Assembly: GCA_900552735.1 (NCBI GenBank)
Contig: USBA01000071.1
Span: 1-8,912 of the forward strand
DNA from: an uncultured Collinsella sp.
GTDB lineage: Bacteria; Actinomycetota; Coriobacteriia; Coriobacteriales; Coriobacteriaceae
Length of the DNA stretch: 8,912 nt
Reading direction: 5' to 3'
The position numbers and the translations under genes are program-made. The notes below the pieces were generated by a model. The model was not told where the DNA came from. It was given only the letters and a program-made list of their open reading frames with translations, and ran no database searches. Shown piece after piece: positions 1-6,317 of this stretch. Every line of letters starts with the position of its first letter. Position 1 is the stretch's first letter.

Positions 1-263
1 ACATCTATAACGGCGAGGGCAAGGAGTACCAGCTGTTCCGCGAGCTTAAGGTGAGTCCGTATACCACGAACGAGATGTTGGTTCGCCAGTGGAAGGGCAA
101 GGACACCTGTTGGTGGGAACGAACGGCGAGTCCCGACACATCGGAGAGCGAAGGCACACTCTATATGAATCGCGTGGGACACGACGGCGACGTCTTTACG
201 TACGCAACGCCTGCGGAAAAGCCAAACAAGCGAACCTGTGTGATCCCCGGGTTCTGCATCTAG
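1..263 (+). CDS. C-terminal fragment of a DUF6273-like protein
   Basis: The reading frame is open from base 3 to a TAG at 261-263, giving about 86 residues; the gene begins left of the window. Near the middle it reads CWWERTAS, and it ends VIPGFCI. A double-tryptophan-plus-arginine segment followed by a glycine-rich stretch and a short 'V-P-G-F-C-I' end resembles the C-terminal part of DUF6273-type domains, which often sit at the end of secreted or surface proteins of gut bacteria. The family call rests on remembered pattern only, and no function is known to me. An internal ATG at 75 is not a convincing start, because the frame is open to the window edge and the upstream residues continue the same protein-like composition. 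The hairpin array at 307 lies 43 bp past the stop. Confidence 0.6.
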   Translation, partial: IYNGEGKEYQLFRELKVSPYTTNEMLVRQWKGKDTCWWERTASPDTSESEGTLYMNRVGHDGDVFTYATPAEKPNKRTCVIPGFCI

Positions 264-306
264 GCAGCGGGCGTCTTGCCGTGACGGGACCCCACCCCGG
301 CAATTG

Positions 307-601
307 TCTCGATCTGTAACAGTTAGAACCCAAAAACCGGTCTAGATGTTACAGATCGAGATATTGAGTCATCGTCTGACGGTTTGTCTTAATCTGTAAC
401 ATCTGGAACCCAAAAACCGGTCTTAGTGTTACAGATTGAGACATACCCAAACCTCGCAAAACAAAATCTCGATCTGTAACAGCTAGAGGCTATTTTCCCT
501 GCTAGATGTTACAGATTGAGATGTTAAGCAACCGCCGAATTGTTTGTCTCAATCTGTAACAGTAACCCGGCAAAACTGGGGCTAGATGTTACAGATCGAG
601 A
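307..601. repeat. Array 1 of 55-nt hairpin units, exact 80-bp period (4 units)
   Basis: Units lie at 307-361, 387-441, 467-521 and 547-601. Each has a left arm like TCTCGATCTGTAACA, a 25-nt variable loop, and a right arm like TGTTACAGATCGAGA. Spacers between units are exactly 25 nt, so unit starts are exactly 80 bp apart. The innermost ten bases of each arm (ATCTGTAACA and TGTTACAGAT) are identical in all four units. Variation is confined to arm positions 4 and 5, mostly C/T and G/A. Several loops carry further complementarity, for example CCCGG against CTGGG in unit 4 and TAGA against TCTA in unit 1, so each unit can fold into one long hairpin. The array fills the gap between the DUF6273-like gene and the copA promoter. 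No run of T follows any unit, so these are not standard intrinsic terminators. Confidence 0.95.
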
Positions 602-676
602 CGAAGGGCGGGGATGGTGCACCAACCCGGCAGCCGCCCTCATCTGTATCGGAATGTCATACATTTCTTTCTGCAC

Positions 677-707
677 TGGACACCCCCAGGGGGTATGGGT
701 GTATAGT
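677..707 (+). promoter_or_regulatory. Predicted copA promoter
   Basis: A TGGACA hexamer at 677-682 (5 of 6 to TTGACA) and TATAGT at 702-707 (5 of 6 to TATAAT) are separated by 19 bp, longer than the usual 17. The copper operator-like palindrome lies inside this spacer. The start codon of copA follows about 47 bp after the -10 element. The hexamers are visible; promoter activity is inferred. Confidence 0.55.
682..694. promoter_or_regulatory. CsoR-type copper operator
   Basis: The sequence ACCCCCAGGGGGT is a perfect 13-nt palindrome around a central A, extended on the right by AT. It closely matches the G/C-tract dyad flanked by T-A that CsoR repressors bind upstream of copper genes (known from the family). 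It sits between the -35 and -10 elements of copA, where bound repressor would block RNA polymerase, and a CsoR-family gene lies 2.9 kb downstream. Confidence 0.75.
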
Positions 708-754
708 ATCGGTAGGTTAACAATTCCAACACCGAACTACAGAAAGGAGAAGCC

Positions 755-3100
755 ATGGCTCAAGATAAGTTCGACGTGGGCGGCATGGCATGCGCCGCCT
801 GCCAGGCGCATGTGGACCGTGCCGTGAGCAAACTCGACGGCGTCCAAAGCGTCGCGGTCAACCTACTCGCCGGTTCCATGATGGTCGACTACGACCCTGC
901 GCAGGTCTCCCCCGACGATATCTGCACCGCCGTCGACCGTGCCGGCTACTCGGCCTCGCCCGTCGATGCGGGCACCGGTGCCGCCGGCTCAAACGGCAGT
1001 GCGCAAGTCAGGTCCGGCGCCGCCCACATGGAGTCGCCCACCAAAAAATTGGAGGCCGCCGCCTCTGCCATGCGCACCCGCCTCATCGTCTCGATCGTAT
1101 TCCTCATCCCGCTGTTCTACATAGGCATGGGGCACATGCTCGGCTGGCCGCTGCCCGGCATCTTCACGGACCACATCCACAGCATGACGCTCGCCCTCAC
1201 CGAGCTTGTCCTGCTCATCCCCATCGTCTACGTCAACGATGCGTACTTTATCAACGGCTTCAAATCACTCGTACACGGCGCGCCCACCATGGACGCCCTT
1301 ATTGCCGTGGGCGCCACCGCCTCCATCGCTTGGTCGCTCTATGCCATGTTTATCATGGCCGACCAGCTGGCCACGGGTCAGGTACACGAGGCCATGATGA
1401 CGAGCATGGACAACCTCTATTTTGAGAGCGCGGGCACGATCCTGTCGCTCGTCACCGTGGGCAAATACCTCGAGACGCGCAGCAAGTCCAAGACCGGCGG
1501 CGCTATCGAGGCGCTCATCGACCTGGCGCCCAAGACCGCGACCGTCGTGGCAGAGGACGGCAGCGAGACCACCGTCGACGTCGACAGCATCCTTCCCGGC
1601 CAGGTCCTGCGCGTGCGCCCCGGCGAGTCCATCCCCGTCGATGGCGTGGTGCTCGAGGGCAGCTCGGCCGTGGACGAGAGTGCGCTCACCGGCGAGTCCA
1701 TCCCCGTGGAAAAGACCGCCGGTGCCACCGTCAACGCCGCCACCGTCAACCGCACCGGTTCGTTTACCTTCCGCGCCACGCGGGTGGGCGCCGAGACATC
1801 GCTCGCCAAGATCATCAAGCTCGTCGAGGACGCCAACGCCACCAAGGCGCCCATCGCCCGCATGGCCGACAAAGTCGCCGGCGTGTTCGTGCCCGTGGTG
1901 TTCGTGATCTCGATCGTGACCTTTGCGGTGTGGATGGCACTGACCGGCAGCGTGAACGAGGCGCTCACTTCTGCCGTGGCCGTGCTGGTGATCAGTTGTC
2001 CGTGCGCGCTCGGCCTGGCCACGCCCGTCGCCATTATGGTAGGCACCGGCAAGGGCGCCGAGATGGGCATTCTGTTCAAGAGCGCCGAGGCGCTGGAGAA
2101 CCTGCGCAGCGTGGGCACCGTGGTGCTCGATAAGACGGGCACGGTCACCCGCGGCAAGCCTGCCGTGACCGATATCGTGGTAGCCACGCGCGCCGACGGC
2201 TCGCCCGCCATGAGCGAAAAGGCGCTGCTCAAGCTGGCCGCCGCATTGGAGCGCTCAAGCGAGCACCCGCTGGCCGAGGCGATTATGGCCGAGTGCGAGG
2301 CGCGCGGAATTGTCGCGCGCATGGTCGAGGACTTTGCCGCCGTGCCCGGTCGTGGTGTTACGGCGCGCGAGGGGCAGAATGTCATCGCCGCCGGCAACGT
2401 GCGCCTGATGGACGAGCTGGGCGCGAAGGTTCCCGCCGGCCTTGCCGAACAGTTCGCCGCCGAGGGCAAAACACCGCTGTTCTTTGCCAAGAACGGCGAG
2501 CTTGTCGGTACCATCGCCGTGGCTGACGAGGTCAAAGAGACGAGCGCCGAGGCCATCGCCGCGCTCCACAAGCTCGGCGTCGACGTGTGCATGCTCACCG
2601 GCGACAACCGTGTGACGGCCGAAGCAATCGCCCGCCGCGTGGGACTGAGCAGCAAGCAGGTCATCGCCGACGTCCTGCCCGCCGACAAGGAACGCCACGT
2701 GCGCGAACTGCAGGATGCGGGCGGCAAGGTCGCCATGGTGGGCGACGGCATCAACGACTCCCCCGCCCTGGCGCGCGCCGACGTGGGCCTTGCGATCGGT
2801 ACCGGTGCCGACATCGCCAAGGAGGGTGCCGACGTGGTGCTCATGCGCAGCGACCTCATGGACGTCGCCCGCGCCATTGAGCTGTCGCGCGCCACGATTC
2901 GCAACATCAAGCAGGACCTGTTCTGGGCACTGTTCTACAACGGCATCGGCATTCCGCTCGCCGCGGGCGTGTTCTTCCCCCTCACCGGTTGGCAACTCTC
3001 GCCGATGTTCGGCGCCGCGGCCATGAGCCTGTCGAGTGTCTGCGTCGTAAGCAATGCGCTGCGCCTTCGAACCTTTAAACCATCAGTTGCGGTGAAATAA
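755..3100 (+). CDS. copA: Copper-exporting P1B-type ATPase CopA
   Basis: A 781-residue P1B-1 ATPase that pumps Cu+ out of the cytoplasm using ATP; it is an integral membrane protein. One N-terminal heavy-metal-associated domain carries GMACAAC with Cu ligands C13 and C16. The actuator-domain TGES is at 312-315. The transmembrane metal site CPC is at 415-417, and the phosphorylated aspartate of DKTGT is D459. The nucleotide-domain HP is at 504-505, and GDGIND is at 663-668. Residues typical of Cu+ specificity follow: YN at 728-729 and MSLSS at 757-761. The length is normal for a single-HMA CopA. The start is set by AAGGAG at 744-749, five bases before ATG. Expression is probably CsoR-controlled. 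The last codons and the stop (3098-3100) lie within the left arm of a palindromic repeat, so the extreme C-terminus (SVAVK) may be repeat-derived. A long antisense frame over this gene is a shadow. Confidence 0.97.
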   Translation: MAQDKFDVGGMACAACQAHVDRAVSKLDGVQSVAVNLLAGSMMVDYDPAQVSPDDICTAVDRAGYSASPVDAGTGAAGSNGSAQVRSGAAHMESPTKKLEAAASAMRTRLIVSIVFLIPLFYIGMGHMLGWPLPGIFTDHIHSMTLALTELVLLIPIVYVNDAYFINGFKSLVHGAPTMDALIAVGATASIAWSLYAMFIMADQLATGQVHEAMMTSMDNLYFESAGTILSLVTVGKYLETRSKSKTGGAIEALIDLAPKTATVVAEDGSETTVDVDSILPGQVLRVRPGESIPVDGVVLEGSSAVDESALTGESIPVEKTAGATVNAATVNRTGSFTFRATRVGAETSLAKIIKLVEDANATKAPIARMADKVAGVFVPVVFVISIVTFAVWMALTGSVNEALTSAVAVLVISCPCALGLATPVAIMVGTGKGAEMGILFKSAEALENLRSVGTVVLDKTGTVTRGKPAVTDIVVATRADGSPAMSEKALLKLAAALERSSEHPLAEAIMAECEARGIVARMVEDFAAVPGRGVTAREGQNVIAAGNVRLMDELGAKVPAGLAEQFAAEGKTPLFFAKNGELVGTIAVADEVKETSAEAIAALHKLGVDVCMLTGDNRVTAEAIARRVGLSSKQVIADVLPADKERHVRELQDAGGKVAMVGDGINDSPALARADVGLAIGTGADIAKEGADVVLMRSDLMDVARAIELSRATIRNIKQDLFWALFYNGIGIPLAAGVFFPLTGWQLSPMFGAAAMSLSSVCVVSNALRLRTFKPSVAVK

Positions 3101-3151
3101 GGCGTAACATGCTTAGCTAAACCGCTATTTAGTCCGTATTCCACCGCAACT
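3085..3151. repeat. Palindromic repeat, GCGGTGAAATA type, copy 1
   Basis: The left arm AGTTGCGGTGAAATA (3085-3099) pairs with the right arm TATTCCACCGCAACT (3137-3151) with one mismatch. Shorter complementarity continues inside, and the central region contains the palindrome TTAGCTAA. The left arm overlaps the last codons of copA. Copy 2 lies beyond copZ and has the same arm sequence with the mismatch at the same place, so this is a repeat family rather than a chance hairpin. No T-run follows. Confidence 0.85.
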
Positions 3152-3179
3152 TTAGGTACTCAACGAAAAGGAGATAATC

Positions 3180-3401
3180 ATGAACTACATCGTTAAAACG
3201 TCTGGCCTCATGTGCGGCCACTGCGATGCCACCGTCGAGACTGCGCTGCTCAACGTTGCCGGCGTGACCGACGCCGACGCCGATCACGAGACCCAGACCG
3301 TCCAGGTGGAGTGCGCCGACACCGTGACCGCCGAGCAGCTCGCCGCCGCCGTCGAGGCCGCGGGCGAGAAGTTCCACGCCCTGTCCGTGGCCGCCGCGTA
3401 G
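3180..3401 (+). CDS. copZ: CopZ-like copper chaperone (heavy-metal-associated domain)
   Basis: A 73-residue stand-alone heavy-metal-associated domain, the usual size of CopZ. The metal loop GLMCGHC places Cu+ ligands at C12 and C15; the rest alternates strand and helix as expected for a ferredoxin-like fold (pattern-based). Family role: cytosolic Cu+ binding and hand-over to the ATPase. The start is well supported by AAAAGGAG at 3166-3173, six bases before ATG. It lies 79 bp after copA on the same strand and is probably co-expressed with it, but the gap is occupied by a palindromic repeat that could alter transcript balance. The histidine in the loop (H14) is commoner in bacterial chaperones than in ATPase domains. 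The gene symbol is by homology and context. Confidence 0.92.
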   Translation: MNYIVKTSGLMCGHCDATVETALLNVAGVTDADADHETQTVQVECADTVTAEQLAAAVEAAGEKFHALSVAAA

Positions 3402-3476
3402 CAGCTGCCGCACCAACAGGCACCACTGCCGGCTGACATAGCCGCTCAGCAACCGCCACTCAACCAACCCTTCAGA

Positions 3477-3543
3477 AGTAGCGGTGAAATAGTTCCTGTT
3501 TGAAGGCTTGAGGCGCTAAAACAGGAACTATTCCACCGCAACT
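3477..3543. repeat. Palindromic repeat, GCGGTGAAATA type, copy 2
   Basis: Arms of 25 nt at 3477-3501 and 3519-3543 are complementary at all but two positions, separated by a 17-nt loop. The outer part repeats the arms of copy 1 (GCGGTGAAATA and TATTCCACCGCAACT), including the same A/C mismatch, which on the - strand would read as a G-U pair. The inner part (AGTTCCTGTTT and its complement) is not shared with copy 1. It lies between copZ and csoR and may stabilise or attenuate the transcript. There is no T-tract typical of a terminator. Confidence 0.9.
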
Positions 3544-3587
3544 GAGGGCGGGGTATTTGGAAGACTGACCAGAAACGAGGACCCGCC

Positions 3588-3860
3588 ATGATGGCAGACC
3601 ACAAATCGGTGACCCGCATGCTCAAGACGGCGCGCGGCCAGATCGACGGCATCTTGCGGATGGTCGATGAGGACCGATATTGCGTCGATATTTCCACGCA
3701 GCTCATGGCCACGCAGGCACTCCTCGCGCGCATTAACGCCGACGTGCTCAAGGCGCATATCGAGGGCTGCGTGACTTCGGCAATCGAATCGGGCGACGAA
3801 GACCTAAAGGCCGCCAAGCTCGCCGAGATCGAACACGTTGTCGACAAGCTCTCCAAGTAA
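3588..3860 (+). CDS. csoR: CsoR-family copper-sensing transcriptional repressor
   Basis: A 90-residue all-helical protein of the CsoR/RcnR (DUF156) family, a cytosolic DNA-binding repressor released from DNA by Cu+. Metal ligands are visible as C32, H57 and C61, with the same spacing as C36-H61-C65 in Mycobacterium tuberculosis CsoR. The N-terminal segment contains the characteristic R-x-x-x-x-R-G-Q-I-x-G-I (R10 to I22). The start at 3588 is preferred over the adjacent ATG at 3591 because GAGG ends seven bases upstream of it. It follows copZ by 186 bp on the same strand and is the obvious candidate to bind the operator at 682-694. An RcnR-type nickel/cobalt or a formaldehyde (FrmR) sensor is less likely, given the C-H-C ligand set and the neighbours. 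Confidence 0.95.
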   Translation: MMADHKSVTRMLKTARGQIDGILRMVDEDRYCVDISTQLMATQALLARINADVLKAHIEGCVTSAIESGDEDLKAAKLAEIEHVVDKLSK

Positions 3861-3870
3861 TTGGGGCATT

Positions 3871-3951
3871 GGGGACAGACTTCTTTACACCGTCTTGGTG
3901 TTCCGGGGACAGGTATGTTTGCACCGCATTGGTGTAGATTAACCTGTCCCC
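3871..3951. repeat. GGGGACAG-type palindromic repeat, 1.5 copies
   Basis: The hairpin at 3905-3951 has outer arms GGGGACAGGT (3905-3914) and ACCTGTCCCC (3942-3951), and an inner stem CACC-GCATT-GGTG. Just before it, 3871-3900 holds a related half: GGGGACAGA followed by CACC-GTCTT-GGTG, but without its closing arm. Palindromes with GGGGACAG ends resemble REP-type elements mobilised by Y1 transposases in other bacteria; that link is inference, and no transposase is in this window. The repeat starts 10 bp after the csoR stop. Confidence 0.75.
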
Positions 3952-4006
3952 CTTGCTCTAAATCGGGTATAAAGGCGTGCAGCATATCGAACGAAAGGCA
4001 ATTTGC

Positions 4007-4480
4007 ATGAATGACTTTATGAAGGGTCGCAATGGCGCTGACGAGCTCACCATCGTAATGGGTTTTGCCGGCATCATCATCGCGATGATCGGATCGATAG
4101 CCCGCATCCAGTGGCTCAGCTGGATTGCCATCGCCGTAATCGTGATTGGCGTGCTGCGCGGCCTGTCCAAAAACATCGATGCGCGTCGCAAGGAAAACGC
4201 TGCCTTTGTCGCCGCGACCGCGAACGTCCCCGGCTTGGGCAAGTTTGTCGCCAGCTTGGGCGGCGGCGCTGCAGCGGCCAGCACCTCGCGCGCGGCTGGA
4301 ACGAGCAAGGAAGACTTTGAGCGCGCCAAGCGCACGGCCAAGAAGATGTGGAAGGGACGCAAGACCACGGCATACCTCAAGTGCCCCAACTGCGGCCAGA
4401 TGCTCTCCGTCCCCAAGGGCAAAGGCAAGATCCGCGTCACCTGCCCCAAGTGCCACGCCAAGATGGAGACGCGCTCGTAG
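4007..4480 (+). CDS. Small membrane protein with C-terminal zinc ribbon
   Basis: A 157-residue protein of unknown function. Two hydrophobic segments lie at about residues 15-33 and 36-54, separated by a short turn, so it is probably a hairpin in the membrane. A basic, alanine-rich linker follows, including an AAAA stretch. The C-terminal zinc ribbon has CPNC at 126-129 and CPKC at 146-149, the four cysteines expected to bind one Zn2+. The ATG at 4007 is chosen because GAAAGG lies about ten bases upstream; an in-frame GTG at 3977 has no ribosome site. A TATAAA at 3968-3973 could be a -10 element, but I see no matching -35. The gene appears to stand alone between the copper locus and a terminator. 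The domain reading is firm; the function is unknown. Confidence 0.85.
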   Translation: MNDFMKGRNGADELTIVMGFAGIIIAMIGSIARIQWLSWIAIAVIVIGVLRGLSKNIDARRKENAAFVAATANVPGLGKFVASLGGGAAAASTSRAAGTSKEDFERAKRTAKKMWKGRKTTAYLKCPNCGQMLSVPKGKGKIRVTCPKCHAKMETRS

Positions 4481-4504
4481 CCGCCATACCATGGGACAGA
4501 AAAA

Positions 4505-4537
4505 GCCGAGGCCTCGCGCTGAGACCTCGGCTTTTTT
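4505..4537. terminator. Bidirectional intrinsic terminator
   Basis: The stem GCCGAGG (4505-4511) pairs with CCTCGGC (4525-4531), and inner CTC/GAG pairs extend it past one mismatch. A run of A precedes it and TTTTTT (4532-4537) follows, so it can work on both strands. It sits between the convergent zinc-ribbon gene (stop at 4480) and the amidohydrolase gene (stop at 4571). Confidence 0.92.
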
Positions 4538-4543
4538 GATTAT

Positions 4544-4566
4544 GGCAAAGGGACCGTCCCCTTGCC
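4544..4566. repeat. Short GGGAC palindrome
   Basis: A 23-nt near-perfect palindrome with ends GGCAA and TTGCC and core GGGACCGTCCC; it has one internal mismatch outside the centre. It lies just past the terminator and 4 bp from the amidohydrolase stop codon. The GGGAC/GTCCC core is like the other GGGGAC palindromes at 3905-3951 and 8713-8750. Confidence 0.6.
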
Positions 4567-4570
4567 ACAC

Positions 4571-5941
4571 CTATGCCACGCCGTCGCGGGCAAGCTCCTC
4601 GGCCAGCGCCTCAGCAGGCATGGCCATAATCGCGTCAAGCTCGTTATCAACCTCGGGGATACGCTTCACGTTCAGCTTGCGCGCCAAGTTGCCGCGGCAC
4701 ATCACGTGCATTGGCTCACGCAGCGCACACAGATCATCGAGCGGGTTCTCGCGCGTCACCAGGATATCGGCGGCCTTACCGCACTCGATTGTGCCGGTCT
4801 CGCCGCCCAGCCCCAGCAGCTCGGCATTGACCTGCGTAGCCGTATGCAGCGCGAAGGCGTTGCTCACGCCGACATACTTGGCAAAATAGGCCACCTCGCG
4901 CCACATGTCGTACTGGGTCACGAACGGGCAGCTCGAATCCGTGCCCAGGCCTACCTTGATACCGGCTTCTAGCGCCGCACGAGCGCTCTCGATGATGCCC
5001 GAGCACACGATGTCGCCGTTCTTCTTTTGCGTGTCGGTCGAATGGGTCTTTTCCGGGTCGAGCAACACAAACGGCAGCGCCGGGCTGATGGTGCAGGTCA
5101 CGCTGGGCGCACGTCCCTCGAGCTGCGTGCCCGCGGCGCCACGGTACAGTTCCAGGATCTCGGGCGTCAACGGAGCGCCATGCTCAATCGTGTCAACGCC
5201 GGCCTCTAGCGCGGCCTTCACGCCCTCGGTACTCTCGACGTGAGCCATAACCGGAAGGCCCATATCGTGCGCCGCCTTGCACGCCGCCGCGGCAACCTCC
5301 ACCGGCATACGCAGCACGCCCGGCTCGCCCACCTCGGTCGCGTCGAACACGCCACCCGTTACGAACAGCTTAATGACGTCGGCACCGCGCGCATACAGGT
5401 CGCGCACCTGCTCGGCCGCTTCGGCGGGACTGTTGACCACCTGGGCGAACAAGCCCGCACCATGGCCGCCCGGCACCGTGACGCCCGTTCCCGGCGCCAC
5501 CAGGCGAGGACCTTGGTACTTGCCGGCATCGATAGCATCGCGCACGGCAAGATCGGCAAACAGCGGGTCGCCCGCGCCGCGCACCGTGGTCACGCCGCTT
5601 GCCAGCTGCTGTTGGGCGCTGCCCTTAAGAATGTGGCGCACGATGGCGCGCCCCACGGGATTATCGAGCTTCTTCATCAGCGCGCCCGCATCGCCCGCCG
5701 AAACCGGCTTGCCCGAACCGCACAGATGCACATGCATATTGATGAGGCCTGGCATGAGATACGCCCCTGCCAGGTCGATGACCTCGGCACCTGCAGGCGC
5801 CTGCGCCACAGCACTCAGCCCCATCCACGTGATGAGACCGCGCTCAACGGCCACGGCCATGTCGGGCTGCGGCTCCATATGTTCCGAACCATCCAAGACG
5901 GTCGCATTGATAAACAACGTGGAACGATCGGCAGACGCCAT
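4571..5941 (-). CDS. Metal-dependent amidohydrolase (imidazolonepropionase-related)
   Basis: A 456-residue TIM-barrel hydrolase of the amidohydrolase superfamily, cytosolic (no signal peptide seen). After an N-terminal beta-sandwich segment comes MPGLINMHVH with metal ligands H70 and H72. A lysine in DVIKLFVTGG (K191) is a good candidate for the carboxylated bridging ligand. Further ligands are H234 in MAHVES and H254 in TIEHG, and the catalytic aspartate is D335 in GLGTDSS. The ending G-x-I-E-x-G-K-A-A-D-I-L closes the sandwich domain. Members of this group (COG1228) include Xaa-Pro and Xaa-Arg dipeptidases and imidazolonepropionase, so the substrate here is unknown; a peptide or N-acyl amino acid is plausible. 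The start ATG (5939-5941) has GGGAGGAG just upstream; an in-frame start further out at 5995 lacks one. It is transcribed alone, ending at the shared terminator. Confidence 0.93.
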   Translation of the reverse strand: MASADRSTLFINATVLDGSEHMEPQPDMAVAVERGLITWMGLSAVAQAPAGAEVIDLAGAYLMPGLINMHVHLCGSGKPVSAGDAGALMKKLDNPVGRAIVRHILKGSAQQQLASGVTTVRGAGDPLFADLAVRDAIDAGKYQGPRLVAPGTGVTVPGGHGAGLFAQVVNSPAEAAEQVRDLYARGADVIKLFVTGGVFDATEVGEPGVLRMPVEVAAAACKAAHDMGLPVMAHVESTEGVKAALEAGVDTIEHGAPLTPEILELYRGAAGTQLEGRAPSVTCTISPALPFVLLDPEKTHSTDTQKKNGDIVCSGIIESARAALEAGIKVGLGTDSSCPFVTQYDMWREVAYFAKYVGVSNAFALHTATQVNAELLGLGGETGTIECGKAADILVTRENPLDDLCALREPMHVMCRGNLARKLNVKRIPEVDNELDAIMAMPAEALAEELARDGVA

Positions 5942-6093
5942 ATCGAGCTCCTCCCTCACAATTAACTTGAACATTTGTCCATTATCGCCCAGCACGGCAG
6001 CGTTGCTGCGGACATATCGGCTAACGGGAGGAAGAGAAGGGCGTGAGGATAAACAGACCAGTGCAGCGATGCTTCGGTCGTTCCAGCAAAACG
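5942..6093. other. Amidohydrolase upstream region
   Basis: This 152-bp intergenic stretch must hold the promoter of the amidohydrolase gene. On the - strand a GATAAT (one mismatch to TATAAT) lies about 45 bp before the start codon, but no convincing -35 is 16-18 bp away. No other structure was seen before array 2 begins at 6094. Confidence 0.35.
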
Positions 6094-6308
6094 TCTTGAT
6101 CTGTAACAGATAGACCGTCTTTAACCTTCCAAATGTTACAGATCGAGATTTTCGGTCGTGCCTCCAGCCTTTGTCTCAATCTGTAACAGTTAGACCGATT
6201 TTTGGCCGTTAGATGTTACAGATCGAGACATTCTCCAGCCCCGTCGTCAAACGTCTAGATCTGTAACAGGTAGACAGGTTTTCGGCCTCTAAATGTTACA
6301 GATTGAGA
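6094..6308. repeat. Array 2 of 55-nt hairpin units, exact 80-bp period (3 units)
   Basis: Units are at 6094-6148, 6174-6228 and 6254-6308, with 25-nt spacers and the same arms as array 1. The left arms are TCTTG, TCTCA and TCTAG followed by ATCTGTAACA. The right arms are TGTTACAGAT followed by CGAGA, CGAGA and TGAGA. Loops share a TAGAC near the left arm and a T-rich centre. The array ends 9 bp from the stop codon of the - strand DUF559 gene. The first spacer (6149-6173) matches the first spacer of array 3 at 22 of 25 positions. Confidence 0.95.
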
Positions 6309-6317
6309 CAGTCCGCT

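Noticed and set aside
307..601. Array units as ordinary Rho-independent terminators
   Set aside because: No unit on either strand is followed by a run of T, unlike the clear terminators at 4505-4537 and 8706-8750.
540..827. A 95-codon frame spanning array 1 and the copA start
   Set aside because: It begins in a repeat arm, crosses the promoter and overlaps the copA start in another frame; there is no ribosome site.
1417..2910. A 497-codon open frame antisense to copA
   Set aside because: It is fully covered by the unmistakable CopA coding sequence; the composition is low-complexity serine/alanine/threonine, as expected for a shadow frame in GC-rich DNA.
3446..4570. A 374-codon - strand frame
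   Set aside because: It overlaps csoR, a repeat, the zinc-ribbon gene and a strong terminator, and has no ribosome site or recognisable domain.
5277..6113. A 278-codon + strand frame
   Set aside because: It is antisense to the amidohydrolase, whose metal ligands and ribosome site are clear, and it runs into array 2.
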